64,000 nt of DNA. Source: Pseudoalteromonas piscicida (GTDB lineage: Bacteria; Pseudomonadota; Gammaproteobacteria; Enterobacterales; Alteromonadaceae). Positions 47,619-56,803 of this stretch are shown here, piece after piece (within the stretch, counting starts at the first letter, position 1; the number at the start of each line of letters is the position of its first letter). The stretch covers positions 1 to 64,000 of the forward strand of contig NZ_NKHF01000101.1 of assembly GCF_002744175.1 (NCBI RefSeq), written 5' to 3'. The translations under genes were made by a program, and so were the position numbers. Below the pieces are notes generated by a model. It did not search any database, was not told the DNA's origin, and saw only the letters and a program-made list of their open reading frames with translations.

Positions 47619-47669
47619 CTAGGGCATCCACCACCACCAAATTGTGTTTACTGTGATATTGTTGTTCAT
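47619..47669 (-). CDS. trpL: Trp leader peptide B (four consecutive Trp)
   Basis: A 16-codon frame, MNNNITVNTIWWWWMP, with four adjacent Trp codons, ending TAG. An AAGG stands about 10 nt upstream of the ATG. If Trp-tRNA is scarce the ribosome stalls on the TGG run, freeing the antiterminator at 47582-47619; otherwise the terminator at 47561-47590 forms. It is too short for routine gene finders. It is the second of two leaders read in series before trpE. Confidence 0.93.
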   Translation of the reverse strand: MNNNITVNTIWWWWMP

Positions 47670-47682
47670 AAAAAACCTTTAA

Positions 47683-47717
47683 AAAAATATAAAAAAACCC
47701 GCGACATTGCGCGGGTT
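47683..47717 (-). terminator. Trp attenuator A terminator (promoter-proximal)
   Basis: On the operon strand AACCCGCG (47717-47710) pairs with CGCGGGTT (47703-47696), followed by a long U-rich tail (47697-47683). The competing antiterminator pairs AGCGGGT (47750-47744) with ACCCGC (47716-47711), with an inner TCGT/ACGA stem. It lies between the two Trp leader peptides. Confidence 0.88.
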
Positions 47718-47749
47718 GATAAATCGTAGATATAACGAAACACACCCGC

Positions 47750-47797
47750 TTAGTTCGAGTGCCACCACCAAATGTTTTTTTGAAATTGTTTGTTCAT
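47750..47797 (-). CDS. trpL: Trp leader peptide A (three consecutive Trp)
   Basis: A 15-codon frame, MNKQFQKNIWWWHSN, with three adjacent Trp codons, ending TAA, followed by its own antiterminator/terminator pair. It is the first leader after the candidate promoter. The peptide differs from leader B except for the I-W-W-W core, so a recent exact duplication is unlikely or has since diverged. Confidence 0.9.
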   Translation of the reverse strand: MNKQFQKNIWWWHSN

Positions 47798-47833
47798 TTG
47801 TGAATATTTCGTTGTTGAATCTAAAGTAGCTAC

Positions 47834-47863
47834 AGTAAACCCTATTCTTGCTACAAGTGTCAA
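47834..47863 (-). promoter_or_regulatory. Candidate trp operon promoter
   Basis: TTGACA (47863-47858 on the operon strand), 18-bp spacer, TTTACT (47839-47834). It is about 37 nt before leader peptide A. An 8-bp palindrome GTAGCTAC (47826-47833) abuts the -10 and could be an operator; it does not clearly match the TrpR consensus. The divergent rnm promoter must lie close by. Confidence 0.6.
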
Positions 47864-47953
47864 GGGCAAATATCAGAAAATAACCTAAGGTCGTATCAGT
47901 CAACTTGTGGTATAATCAAAACGTCGATAATTCAGAGAGATAGTTAGTACATT

Positions 47954-48799
47954 TTGATTAAATATGACCTACACAGCCATACTACTTTTTCCGATGGTCG
48001 TTTAGCTGTTGATGAACTGCTAGAGCGAGCGACGGAAAAGGGCGTTGATATTTTGGCAATTACGGATCACGATACCGTAGATGCTATCAAGCCTGCACGT
48101 GATTACATTAGCCAAAATAACTTGGCATTAGAACTGATCAATGGGGTTGAGATCTCCACCAAGTGGGAAAGCTTTGAAATCCATATTGTTGGGTTAAACT
48201 TTGACCCTGAACATCCTGCATTGGCAGTCTTGCTTGAGGAGCAGCAAGATAAGCGAGAAGCAAGAGCGGCAGAAATCGGTGCTCGTTTAGCTAAAAAGGG
48301 CTTTGAGAACGTCTATGAAGACGCCCAAGCGCTGGCGCAGACCGCTCAGATCACCAGAGCGCACTTTGCGCAAGTGTTGGTTTCAAGGGGGGTGGCTAAG
48401 AATGTTCAAGGTGTCTTTAATAAGTTTTTGGCCCGTGGCAAAACCGGATACGTTCCAAGTCAGTGGTGTGATATGAAGACCGCAATCGATGCGATCCATG
48501 CTGCTGGTGGAGTGAGTGTACTGGCGCACCCAGCTCGTTATAAAATGTCGAATAAGTGGTTAAGAAAATTACTCGCAGAATTTAAAGCGGTCGGTGGAGC
48601 CGCAATGGAAGTTGCACAACCGCAACAAGCACCAACAGAGCGCCAGTTTTTGGGGCGATTAAGCCAAGAATTCGAATTATTGGCAAGCCAAGGATCTGAT
48701 TTCCATTTTCCGATGCCTTGGGTCGAACTTGGTCGTAACTTGTATTTACCTAAGGATTGTCAGGGAGTATGGCGTCATTGGGGAGGCAAAGAGGAATAA
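47954..48799 (+). CDS. rnm: RNase AM (YciV), PHP-domain 5'-3' exoribonuclease
   Basis: 281-aa PHP-superfamily hydrolase. N-terminal YDLHSHTTFSDG and AITDHDTVDA provide metal ligands; more come from NGVEIST, VLAHPARY and SQGSDFHFP. E. coli RNase AM trims 5' ends of rRNA precursors and hydrolyses 3',5'-nucleoside bisphosphates. The start is TTG at 47954, since a stop lies just upstream and the motif begins at residue 4. Divergent from trp as in E. coli; yciO follows 4 nt later. Confidence 0.93.
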   Translation: MIKYDLHSHTTFSDGRLAVDELLERATEKGVDILAITDHDTVDAIKPARDYISQNNLALELINGVEISTKWESFEIHIVGLNFDPEHPALAVLLEEQQDKREARAAEIGARLAKKGFENVYEDAQALAQTAQITRAHFAQVLVSRGVAKNVQGVFNKFLARGKTGYVPSQWCDMKTAIDAIHAAGGVSVLAHPARYKMSNKWLRKLLAEFKAVGGAAMEVAQPQQAPTERQFLGRLSQEFELLASQGSDFHFPMPWVELGRNLYLPKDCQGVWRHWGGKEE

Positions 48800-48803
48800 G
48801 CTT

Positions 48804-49424
48804 ATGAGTCAATTTTTCCATATTCATCCAGATAACCCACAGGCTCGTTTGATCCATCAAGCGGTTGATATTATTGAGCAAGGTGGTGTGATTGTGTTCC
48901 CAACTGATTCTGGTTATGCCATCGGTTGCAGCTTGGGGAATAAACAAGCAAAAGAACGTATTGAGCGGATCCGTGGCATCGAAAAGCATCACAACTTTAC
49001 TTTATTATGCCGTGATCTTTCAGAGCTTTCGACTTACGCTCGTGTTGATAATCAAATGTTTCGAATGATTAAAAACAATACGCCAGGACCTTACACCTTT
49101 ATCTTTAAAGGAACCAAAGAGGTGCCGCGAAGGCTGTTAAACGAAAAGAAAAAAACCATCGGGATCCGCGTCACTGATAATCCAATTACCTGCGCATTAC
49201 TTGAAGCCTTAGGTGAGCCGTTAATGTCATGCTCGTTGATCTTGCCTAAAGAGCAGTTTACTGAATCGGATCCGGACGATATTCGCATGCGCCTTGAAAA
49301 GCATGTAGATTTGATTATCCACGGCGGCTATCTAATTGAGCAAGCAACCACAGTGATTGATATGTCTGAAGACAGTATAGAAATTTTGCGCCGTGGCTGT
49401 GGTGACACATCGCCATTTGAGTGA
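48804..49424 (+). CDS. yciO: YciO (Sua5/YciO/YrdC family)
   Basis: 206 aa from ATG 48804 (MSQFFHIHPDNPQARLI), 4 nt after rnm; the longer frame overlaps rnm and is not conserved. YrdC-like fold with FPTDSGYAIGCSLGNKQA and IRGIEKHHNFTLLCRDLSE. Related to threonylcarbamoyl-AMP synthase but its own role is not settled. Same order as E. coli. Confidence 0.93.
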   Translation: MSQFFHIHPDNPQARLIHQAVDIIEQGGVIVFPTDSGYAIGCSLGNKQAKERIERIRGIEKHHNFTLLCRDLSELSTYARVDNQMFRMIKNNTPGPYTFIFKGTKEVPRRLLNEKKKTIGIRVTDNPITCALLEALGEPLMSCSLILPKEQFTESDPDDIRMRLEKHVDLIIHGGYLIEQATTVIDMSEDSIEILRRGCGDTSPFE

Positions 49425-49435
49425 TAGCGTCTGTT

Positions 49436-50230
49436 ATGACCGAAGCAATCCAACAAAAATTACCGCTGGCGTTTTTAAACGGCGAAGCGGTAATTGACAA
49501 GCCAGAAGATCTTTATATTCCGCCTGAGGCGCTCGAAGTGATTTTGGAAACCTTTGAAGGTCCGTTGGATTTGCTGTTATATCTGATCAAGCGTCATAAG
49601 TTAGATATTCTTGAATTACCTATTTTTAGTATCACTCAACAATACGTGCAGTATGTTGAAATGATGAAAGACATGCAGCTTGAGTTGGCTGGCGAATATC
49701 TAGTGATGGCCGCTTTACTCGCTCAAATTAAGTCAAGAATGCTGCTGCCAAAACATGAAGAGCTAGAGGAAGAGGAAGATCCAAGGGCGGAACTAGTTAG
49801 ACGGCTTCAAGAATACGAGCAGTTTAAAAAAGCTGCGGAAAATCTTGATGTAATTCCTCGAGTTGATCGTGATATTTTTGTGGCGCACGCATTGGTTGAC
49901 AGCCGCTTCGATCCAGAACCAGAATTCCCTGATATTGAACTCAAAGAGTTAATCCTCGCACTGTCAGAAGTGATGGCCAGAGCGAAGACCTTTGAGCATC
50001 ACCATATATCTGCTGAAGCATTATCGACCCGCGAGCGAATGAGTCTCATTTTGCAACTACTAAGGGAGCATAGCAAGCCCATTGCATTTGGGATGTTTTT
50101 TTCTTTGGAAGAGGGGCGCAGTGGGGTAGTTGTTACTTTTATTGCCATGTTAGAGCTAATCAAAGAACAATTGATAGACTATATTCAGCCCGATAGTACT
50201 GCGACGGGTTACCTGCATTTAAAAGGCTAG
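49436..50230 (+). CDS. scpA: Segregation and condensation protein A
   Basis: 264 aa from ATG 49436; a GTG at 49421 overlapping the yciO stop is an alternative. Kleisin of the SMC-ScpAB complex. FEGPLDLLLYLIKRHKLDI is the family N-terminus; MAALLAQIKSRMLLP follows; the C-terminal winged helix VVVTFIAMLELIKEQLI binds the SMC head. Gammaproteobacteria with MukBEF lack it, so its presence argues for an SMC-type organism or both systems. Followed by scpB. Confidence 0.94.
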   Translation: MTEAIQQKLPLAFLNGEAVIDKPEDLYIPPEALEVILETFEGPLDLLLYLIKRHKLDILELPIFSITQQYVQYVEMMKDMQLELAGEYLVMAALLAQIKSRMLLPKHEELEEEEDPRAELVRRLQEYEQFKKAAENLDVIPRVDRDIFVAHALVDSRFDPEPEFPDIELKELILALSEVMARAKTFEHHHISAEALSTRERMSLILQLLREHSKPIAFGMFFSLEEGRSGVVVTFIAMLELIKEQLIDYIQPDSTATGYLHLKG

Positions 50231-50283
50231 GGGATGGCTAAAGCCTCTGGTATACTCCGCATTTTTATCTTCAAGCAGATAGT

Positions 50284-50871
50284 ATGAAAAGACGTGTTAG
50301 CGATGAACAACTGGTTGAGTTAGTTGAAGCTGCCATTTTTGTTTCAGATAAACCACTATCGAAAAAGCGCATGAAAGAAACGGTGCTTGAAGACATTAGC
50401 GTATCGCCGCAACGTTTAGACCAAGCACTTGAAACGCTGGTAGAACACTATCAGACGCGAGGTGTTCGACTGGTTGAGGTCGGTACTGGGTATCGTTTTC
50501 AGGCCTGTCCAAGCTTAAGCCCTTGGTTGAGTAAGCTTTGGCAAGAAAAAGCACCAAAATACTCGCGTGCTACACTTGAAACATTAGCGCTGATTGCATA
50601 CCGCCAGCCAATTACTCGAGGTGAAATCGAGCAGGTTCGTGGTGTGACGGTAAGCTCTAATATAATTAAGAGTTTGATAGAACGTGAGTGGATAAAAGTG
50701 GTGGGTTATAAAGAGGTGCCAGGTAAGCCTGCATTGTACTCAACCACAAAACAATTTTTAGATTACTTTTCATTGTCGGGCCTAGGTGAACTCCCTCGGT
50801 TACCTGAGCAACACAATGAGAAAATAGATCAGTTATTAAATGATCCTTCTGTGAGAGAACCATCTGAATGA
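50284..50871 (+). CDS. scpB: Segregation and condensation protein B
   Basis: 195 aa. Paired winged-helix domains, with the conserved [26 protein letters not shown] stretch (residues about 98-123). Forms a dimer bound to ScpA in the SMC condensin. Its last 4 bases (ATGA) overlap the rluB start. Confidence 0.95.
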   Translation: MKRRVSDEQLVELVEAAIFVSDKPLSKKRMKETVLEDISVSPQRLDQALETLVEHYQTRGVRLVEVGTGYRFQACPSLSPWLSKLWQEKAPKYSRATLETLALIAYRQPITRGEIEQVRGVTVSSNIIKSLIEREWIKVVGYKEVPGKPALYSTTKQFLDYFSLSGLGELPRLPEQHNEKIDQLLNDPSVREPSE

Positions 50872-51728
50872 GTGAAAAACTACAAAAAGTATTGGCAAGA
50901 GCTGGCGTTGGCTCAAGACGCGAAATGGAAAAATATATCGAGTCTAACCGCGTAAGTGTTGATGGAAAAGTTGCCAAACTAGGGGACAGAGTAGAAGAAA
51001 ACTCTGTGATCCGTGTAGATGGACATGTTGTCAAAATAGAACAACAGGAAGAGCGCGTTTGTCGCGTGCTTATGTATCATAAACCTGAGGGAGAGTTATG
51101 TACTCGCCGTGACCCTCAAGGACGCCGTACGGTATTTGACCGCTTACCTAAATTAGATGGTGACCGCTGGATTGCCATTGGTCGCTTAGATATCAATACT
51201 TCAGGTTTGTTATTATTTACCAATGATGGTGAATTAGCTAACCGTTTGATGCACCCTAAATATGAAGTGGAGCGTGAATACTCGGCGCGTGTTTTTGGTG
51301 AAGTAACCAACCAGACGTTACGTACCTTGACCAAAGGTGTTGAGCTTGAAGATGGTCCAGCAAAGTTTCTTAGCATTAAGCCACAAGGAGGCGAAGGCCT
51401 AAATAAGTGGTTTAACGTCACATTGACTGAAGGTCGTAACCGTGAAGTCAGGCGTTTATGGCAGTCTCAAGACGTTGAGGTGTCTCGTCTGATCCGCATT
51501 CGTTATGGTAAGCTTGAATTAAACAAGCGCTTACCACAGGGCGGTTGGGAAGAGCTGAAGCTAGAAGAGGTTAACTATCTGCGTAAATCGGTAAGTTTAC
51601 GTCCTGAAACACAAACTAAGCTTTCGGTAATGCCTGAAAAACGCAAAGATAAGCGAGCAAAAATTAACAAAATCAGAAAAGCAGTGAAAAAGCATAATCA
51701 ACGGGTAAAAACTCCCAGAAGAAAATAG
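50868..51728 (+). CDS. rluB: 23S rRNA pseudouridine synthase RluB
   Basis: 286 aa, RsuA family; modifies 23S rRNA U2605 in E. coli. An S4 domain ([18 protein letters not shown]) is followed by catalytic [17 protein letters not shown] (Asp near 104) and the family motif [10 protein letters not shown]. The C-terminus is basic ([16 protein letters not shown]). Cotranscribed with scpAB; a terminator follows. Confidence 0.95.
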   Translation: MSEKLQKVLARAGVGSRREMEKYIESNRVSVDGKVAKLGDRVEENSVIRVDGHVVKIEQQEERVCRVLMYHKPEGELCTRRDPQGRRTVFDRLPKLDGDRWIAIGRLDINTSGLLLFTNDGELANRLMHPKYEVEREYSARVFGEVTNQTLRTLTKGVELEDGPAKFLSIKPQGGEGLNKWFNVTLTEGRNREVRRLWQSQDVEVSRLIRIRYGKLELNKRLPQGGWEELKLEEVNYLRKSVSLRPETQTKLSVMPEKRKDKRAKINKIRKAVKKHNQRVKTPRRK

Positions 51729-51742
51729 CTTTATACTGATAC

Positions 51743-51774
51743 AACGCCAGCACAAATTGCTGGCGTTTTTATTT
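51743..51774 (+). terminator. Intrinsic terminator after rluB
   Basis: AACGCCAGCA (51743-51752) pairs with TGCTGGCGTT (51758-51767), followed by TTTATTT. Confidence 0.88.
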
Positions 51775-51795
51775 ACGCTTTTGGAGGGCAAAGCA

Positions 51796-52200
51796 ATGGA
51801 AGGAGAATTCAAAGGCAGTTGTCTGTGCACACAAGTAAAGTATAGTGTGGTGGGAGCTGCTCATGGTTTTTATTTATGTCATTGTCAGTACTGTCAAAAA
51901 GGTACCGGCTCAGCACATGCTGCGAATTTATTTTTCCCAAATGCTAGGTTAACTTGGTTGCAAGGAAAGTCGCTAGTGAAGTGCTTTTCAATACCGAACA
52001 CTCGACATCTAAAAGCTTTTTGCACGTGTTGCGGCAGCCCACTGCCCAGTGTGCAAGAGGTGGGGATAGTTGTACCTGCTGGTAGCTTAGATGAAGCTCC
52101 AACAATTATCCCTAGTGCACACCTATTTGTTGCAAGTCGAGCGGATTGGGATAATCAATTGGAAAAAATTGTGGCATTCGACACTTTACCAACACAATAA
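51796..52200 (+). CDS. GFA-family (Mss4-fold) zinc protein
   Basis: 134 aa from ATG 51796, with TTGGAGGG 8 nt upstream. Glutathione-dependent formaldehyde-activating enzyme-like fold: zinc ligands in GSCLCTQVKYSV, CHCQYCQKGTGSAH and FCTCCGSPLPS. Members bind zinc; substrate unknown and annotation as a formaldehyde enzyme is unsafe. Monocistronic between two terminators. Confidence 0.88.
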   Translation: MEGEFKGSCLCTQVKYSVVGAAHGFYLCHCQYCQKGTGSAHAANLFFPNARLTWLQGKSLVKCFSIPNTRHLKAFCTCCGSPLPSVQEVGIVVPAGSLDEAPTIIPSAHLFVASRADWDNQLEKIVAFDTLPTQ

Positions 52201-52202
52201 AA

Positions 52203-52226
52203 AGGCTGCGATTAGAGTCGCAGCCT
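52203..52226 (-). terminator. Intrinsic terminator after yciK (minus strand)
   Basis: AGGCTGCGA (52203-52211) pairs with TCGCAGCCT (52218-52226). Read on the minus strand, it ends in CCTTTTTATTG, a proper T tail for yciK; it may also act on the convergent GFA gene. Confidence 0.8.
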
Positions 52227-52252
52227 GGTGGTCATTAACTTTTTATTTATGA

Positions 52253-52996
52253 TTAATATGTTTGTGCGTCTAGTGATTGCCCATTGACATCAATAGAATC
52301 ATCAGACATCAAATAGAGGTAGGTTGGCATCAAGTCTTCAGGTGTTTTCAGTTTGTCTTTGTCTTCACCTGGGAATGCCGAAGCTCGCATGCTTGTTCTT
52401 GTCGCGCCCGGGTTAATACAATTAATCCGAATGTTAGTTTTGCCCACTTCTTCTGCCCAAGTTTGCATCATACCTTCTGTTGCGAACTTAGATATGGCGT
52501 AAGCGCCCCAAAACTCGCGACCTTTGCGACCTACCCCTGAGGATGTAAACACAATTGAGGCATGTGGCGCTTTGCGCATAACTGGGAACAGTGATTTGGT
52601 GATCACCGCTTGAGCCGTTACATTGACTTTCATAATGTTTTCGAAAGTTGAAACACAAAAATGTTCCATTGGACCGAGAGATCCTAAAATTGACGCATTA
52701 TTAAGTAATCCGTCTAATTTACCGAATTGTTGCTCAATGGTCGCCGCTAAATCACGGAAGTGCTGCTTAGTTGCGCCGCGTAAGTCCATCGGAACGATAG
52801 CGGGTTGCGGGTAACCGGCATTGACAATTTCATCGTAAACGGCTTCTAACTTACTGGTGGTTTTGCCCAATAGAATAACCGTTGCACCATATTTAGCGTA
52901 ATTAATGGCTGCCACTCGGCCGATGCCGTCGCCCGCACCAGTGACTAATATCGTTTTGTTTGCAAGTGCATTTTCAGGAGCTTGATAAGTCTGCAT
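52253..52996 (-). CDS. yciK: Short-chain dehydrogenase YciK
   Basis: 247 aa from ATG 52996 (MQTYQAPENALANK). TGAGDGIGR nucleotide loop, NNAS, and catalytic Ser...YxxxK (SSGVGRKGREFWGAYAISK). FATEGMMQTWAEE and CINPGATRTSMRASAFPGED match E. coli YciK. Physiological substrate unknown. In E. coli it lies near sohB and trp, as here. Confidence 0.93.
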   Translation of the reverse strand: MQTYQAPENALANKTILVTGAGDGIGRVAAINYAKYGATVILLGKTTSKLEAVYDEIVNAGYPQPAIVPMDLRGATKQHFRDLAATIEQQFGKLDGLLNNASILGSLGPMEHFCVSTFENIMKVNVTAQAVITKSLFPVMRKAPHASIVFTSSGVGRKGREFWGAYAISKFATEGMMQTWAEEVGKTNIRINCINPGATRTSMRASAFPGEDKDKLKTPEDLMPTYLYLMSDDSIDVNGQSLDAQTY

Positions 52997-53192
52997 TCTG
53001 GACTCCAAATAAGATGTTTGCACTATTTTATCACAATGCGCTAGCAAGTTAGCGAATTTATTGTAAATATGGCTGGCGAAATAACAAAGTTTGAGTTAAG
53101 TTTAACTGGTCTAATGTCTTATTAAAAATGCAATTACATAGATTTAACGAGAATTATCACAATAATAATAAGATTATGTCGGAGCCTATAAA

Positions 53193-55628
53193 ATGAAAAA
53201 AATGCTACTCTCACTCGCAGTATCAGCTGCCCTTGCTGGCTGTGGAGGCGGTGAAACGTTAGAAGATGTTAAAAATGATACTACACCCGTTTCTCCAACG
53301 ATTTCTGTGAAATTTGATCCATCAGGTGGTGTGATCTCAGTTCCTAACGATATACTTTTATCCGGCACTCAAGATGGTACGATAAATCTGCCTGACGAAA
53401 TGTTGGGAAAGACAGATGGTGATGGTAATCCCTTAGTAACCAAAGCAAGCTACGCAAACCCAAGCCTAGTTATCGGGGCACTAGATGGGTGGTCTACCCA
53501 GATGCCATATGTTATCGATATGACTACGCCCAATGGCCTTAAGCTCGATCCGCAGAGCGCGATGACGCCGGGCACTGTGCGTATATTCGAAGTTGAAATG
53601 GGTGGCCCACTTCAAACTGATGCTGAATGTGCGCAGTTACCGTCCGGGATCGCATGTAAATCCGTTGCTGAATTAGAATTCGGTCCTCAAGGCGACTTTG
53701 TTACGATGGCAAATAGTGCTGGAAATGGCATTGTAGTCGTACCGGTGAAGCCGTTTAAACCAAGTACTACTTATATTACAGTGCTTACCCGCGGTCTTAA
53801 GGACTCTAGCGGTCAGAGCGTCGATGCATCATCAACCTATACCTTGTTACGTCAAGAAGCGCCACTGGTAACCGATGCTCAGAAATCGTTACAAGCGGTA
53901 ATACAGAGCTATGAGAAAGCAATAACTGAGTCAGGTGTTGCTCAAGACGAGATTATCTATACTGCAGCGATGACTACACAGTCGACTGGTGCTGGTTTAG
54001 GGGGGGCAAAAGCATTGTTGGCGCAGTCTCTTGCTAATAATGCACCACCGGTATTGGCAGTACCTGCTCAACCACCAATGACCGTTGCTGATGCACTTGA
54101 GGGTAAAGTGCCACCAGAGGTATTACCGGCTTTTGCACAAATCAAGTTAATGGGTGGTGTTATTCAACTTCCACAATACTTAGCGAAGCCAAAAACAGGC
54201 GACATAGAAGCATTAGCAGATACTTACTGGCAGGCGTTATGTGACAGTCCGGTTACCCTTGCTGGGTATGTGGCACAAGGTGGTCAATTACCGCCAGTTG
54301 CCGAAGGTGAAGATCAAATCTGTGCTAGTTTACCTGTGCCAGAAGGGGTGCCAAACTTTAGAAGCATTGGCGTGGATAAACAGCGTTTTATCACCAAATA
54401 TAATCCAATTCCAAAGCAGCAATGGCTTGCCAATGTGCCTGTGCAAATCACATCTCCTTCGGGAGAGGCGCCTAACGGTGGGTGGCCGGTTGTTATTTTG
54501 CAGCATGGGATCACCAGTAAGAAAGAAGATATGCTTGGTTTGACGTTGTCACTAACGCAAGCAGGTTTTGCGACGGTTGCAATCGATCACCCAATGCACG
54601 GCGAGCGTGGCATTGATTTAGATGGTGACGGCACTGACGAGTTTAATGCATCAACCAAAAGTGTGTTGTCATACATGAATTTGACTTCTCTATTGGTTGC
54701 ACGTGATAGCTTAAAGCAGTCTGCAGCCGATTTGATGGGACTACGTTTAGGGTTGAATTTCATCAACCAAGCATCAGGTGGTCAAGTTAACTTCAATACA
54801 CAGCAAGTTAGTTATTTAGGACACTCTTTGGGCTCTATTGTTGGGCCAAGTTTCCTTGCACAAGCCAATGCACCACTTAACCCCGCGGCTGATGCTTTCT
54901 TTAAAGTAGAATCTGCTGCACTGGCCAGTGGTGGCTCGGGTATTGCGAACTTCTTGATTGAATCAAAGTCATTTGGTCCGTTTGTTCAAGGTTCGGTATT
55001 GAGCTCTGCTGGTAACTTAGCGTCACAAGCATTCAATGGCTATTTACAAGAAGGCGCAGCTGCTGATTGTGGTGCGTTTGCTGCTGTACAAAGTGAGTTT
55101 GTGTCGTGTGCTTATGCAACCTTTAGAGCAGGATTAGAGGCGGCTGAAGACACCGCAACACTTGCACTGATTGATGCCACGGTAACGCAATTTGGATTTG
55201 CGGCGCAAACGGCGTTGGATAGCGCAGATCCATTAAATTACGCAGCTTCAGTGAAGGCATTACAAACGCCAGTATATATGAGTGTGGTAACCGGTGGTGT
55301 AGATGGCAATGCCGCTGACTTGGTGATCCCGCCAACGACTGAGCGTAGCTTCTTGTCTGGCAGCCTACCGCTTGCTAACTTTATGGGGTTAATGCCTGTA
55401 AGTGAAACGCAGATAAGCCAAGATGGAACAACACCTGGTAGCTACGTGGTTAAGTTTTCTCAAGGACACCATAGCTCTATTTTAACCACGGGTTTTGAAG
55501 AAAAAGCGGGTGGCACAGCAGCAGGCCATGCTGCTGCATCAGTTGAAATGCAAACTCAGGTTGCTAGTTTCTTGAAGTCTAAAGGTTTAGCGCTTCAAGT
55601 ATCTAACCCAGACGTTGTTGCAAACTAA
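53193..55628 (+). CDS. Pla-1/cef-type surface lipase lipoprotein (VolA-like)
   Basis: 811 aa. Signal peptide with lipobox LAGC, then GGG, a pattern compatible with outer-membrane or surface display. An N-terminal beta-rich domain (SVKFDPSGGVISVPNDILL) precedes an alpha/beta hydrolase with PVVILQHGITSKKEDM (oxyanion region), nucleophile Ser in YLGHSLGSIVGP and a likely His in FSQGHHSSIL. Relatives include Vibrio VolA, a surface lysophospholipase feeding fatty acids into the cell. Monocistronic between yciK and sohB. Confidence 0.9.
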   Translation: MKKMLLSLAVSAALAGCGGGETLEDVKNDTTPVSPTISVKFDPSGGVISVPNDILLSGTQDGTINLPDEMLGKTDGDGNPLVTKASYANPSLVIGALDGWSTQMPYVIDMTTPNGLKLDPQSAMTPGTVRIFEVEMGGPLQTDAECAQLPSGIACKSVAELEFGPQGDFVTMANSAGNGIVVVPVKPFKPSTTYITVLTRGLKDSSGQSVDASSTYTLLRQEAPLVTDAQKSLQAVIQSYEKAITESGVAQDEIIYTAAMTTQSTGAGLGGAKALLAQSLANNAPPVLAVPAQPPMTVADALEGKVPPEVLPAFAQIKLMGGVIQLPQYLAKPKTGDIEALADTYWQALCDSPVTLAGYVAQGGQLPPVAEGEDQICASLPVPEGVPNFRSIGVDKQRFITKYNPIPKQQWLANVPVQITSPSGEAPNGGWPVVILQHGITSKKEDMLGLTLSLTQAGFATVAIDHPMHGERGIDLDGDGTDEFNASTKSVLSYMNLTSLLVARDSLKQSAADLMGLRLGLNFINQASGGQVNFNTQQVSYLGHSLGSIVGPSFLAQANAPLNPAADAFFKVESAALASGGSGIANFLIESKSFGPFVQGSVLSSAGNLASQAFNGYLQEGAAADCGAFAAVQSEFVSCAYATFRAGLEAAEDTATLALIDATVTQFGFAAQTALDSADPLNYAASVKALQTPVYMSVVTGGVDGNAADLVIPPTTERSFLSGSLPLANFMGLMPVSETQISQDGTTPGSYVVKFSQGHHSSILTTGFEEKAGGTAAGHAAASVEMQTQVASFLKSKGLALQVSNPDVVAN

Positions 55629-55649
55629 GACGTTTTTAGAGACTATAAC

Positions 55650-55673
55650 AGGCCGCAGATAGCGGCCTTTTTT
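55650..55673 (+). terminator. Intrinsic terminator after the lipase gene
   Basis: AGGCCGC (55650-55656) pairs with GCGGCCT (55662-55668), then a T run. Confidence 0.88.
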
Positions 55674-55729
55674 GTGTCCATTTGTAAAACAAAGCAATGG
55701 ATAACTTTGAGCTAAACGAGGAGAGAGAC

Positions 55730-56755
55730 TTGGCATTTTTGTTTGAGTATGGGTTATTTTTAGCCAAGACAGTAACTATCATTTTTGGTATTGCGGTAGT
55801 GATTATTTTAGTAGTTGGTGCAAGCCAAAAGCCGAAATCGAAAAAAGGTGAAATTGAGGTTACGGATTTAAGTGATAGTTTGGCACAGTCCAAAGAACAG
55901 TTTTTAGAACAAACCTTAGATAAAAAAGCGCTAAAGGCACGAAATAAAGCGCAGTCTAAGGAGCAAAAAAGTAAAGATAAGAATAAGGAAGATACCAAGA
56001 ACGTATTCTATATCGAATTTAACGGTAGTATGGATGCCCATGAAGTATCAGCTTTACGCGAAGAGATAAATGCCATTCTCACAATTGCCGACAAGAACAC
56101 AGATCAAGTCATCGTTTCTGTTGAAAGTGGTGGCGGTGTCGTACACGGCTATGGGTTAGGGGCATCGCAACTTGCTCGTATTAAGCAAGCGGGAATTCCG
56201 CTTACTGTATGTGTTGATAAAGTGGCTGCCAGCGGCGGTTACATGATGGCATGTGTAGCAGACAAAATTATCGCGGCACCATTTGCTATTATTGGATCGA
56301 TTGGTGTGATAGCGCAAATCCCTAATTTCAATCGCTTATTGAAAAAGAATAACGTAGATTTTGAGATGGTTACTGCCGGTGAGTACAAGCGTACACTAAC
56401 CTTGTTTGGGGAAAATACCGACAAAGGACGAGAAAAGTTTAAAGAAGAAATCGAAGAGACGCATGGTTTATTTAAACACTTTGTCGCTGACAATCGTGCC
56501 GATCTCGATATCGAAAAAGTAGCAACGGGTGAACATTGGTTTGGAACACAGGCCTTAGCGCTTAAGCTGGTAGATGAAATTTCGACTAGCGATGATTTGC
56601 TTATGTCATTAAATGAAAATCATCAGCTGTATAAGGTGGCCTACAAAGCTAAGAAGGGCGTTGCGGAGAAGTTTGGTTTACAACTGGGTGGGGCTGCTGA
56701 GCGTCTTACCATCAAAGCATTGTCTAAATTGAATCTGTCGAGGTACTTTGCATAA
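55730..56755 (+). CDS. sohB: Inner-membrane peptidase SohB (S49)
   Basis: 341 aa. The start is placed at TTG 55730: a strong ribosome site GAGGAGAG (55718-55725) precedes it and the protein then begins AFLFEYGLFLAK, matching E. coli SohB (xxxSEYGLFLAK); the ATG at 55697 adds 11 residues and lacks a ribosome site. One N-terminal membrane segment, then an S49 protease domain: VESGGGVVHGYG, VDKVAASGGYMMAC with nucleophile Ser, and the Lys in GEYKRTLTLFGEN. Suppressor of a DegP defect in E. coli. Confidence 0.92.
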   Translation: MAFLFEYGLFLAKTVTIIFGIAVVIILVVGASQKPKSKKGEIEVTDLSDSLAQSKEQFLEQTLDKKALKARNKAQSKEQKSKDKNKEDTKNVFYIEFNGSMDAHEVSALREEINAILTIADKNTDQVIVSVESGGGVVHGYGLGASQLARIKQAGIPLTVCVDKVAASGGYMMACVADKIIAAPFAIIGSIGVIAQIPNFNRLLKKNNVDFEMVTAGEYKRTLTLFGENTDKGREKFKEEIEETHGLFKHFVADNRADLDIEKVATGEHWFGTQALALKLVDEISTSDDLLMSLNENHQLYKVAYKAKKGVAEKFGLQLGGAAERLTIKALSKLNLSRYFA

Positions 56756-56767
56756 TATACATTCGCA

Positions 56768-56803
56768 CATTAATAGGTGGTAGCTGACTGTCACCTATTA
56801 ATG
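56768..56803. terminator. Perfect 12-bp hairpin between convergent sohB and sensor kinase
   Basis: CATTAATAGGTG (56768-56779) and CACCTATTAATG (56792-56803) are exact complements with a 12-nt loop. It overlaps the kinase stop codon and lies 12 nt past sohB; probably a bidirectional end structure. T tails are weak. Confidence 0.55.

Noticed and set aside
47628-47772. Repeated CCACCACCA runs upstream of trpE that look like a small tandem repeat
   Set aside because: They are the complement of the Trp codon runs in the two leader peptides, not a repeat array.
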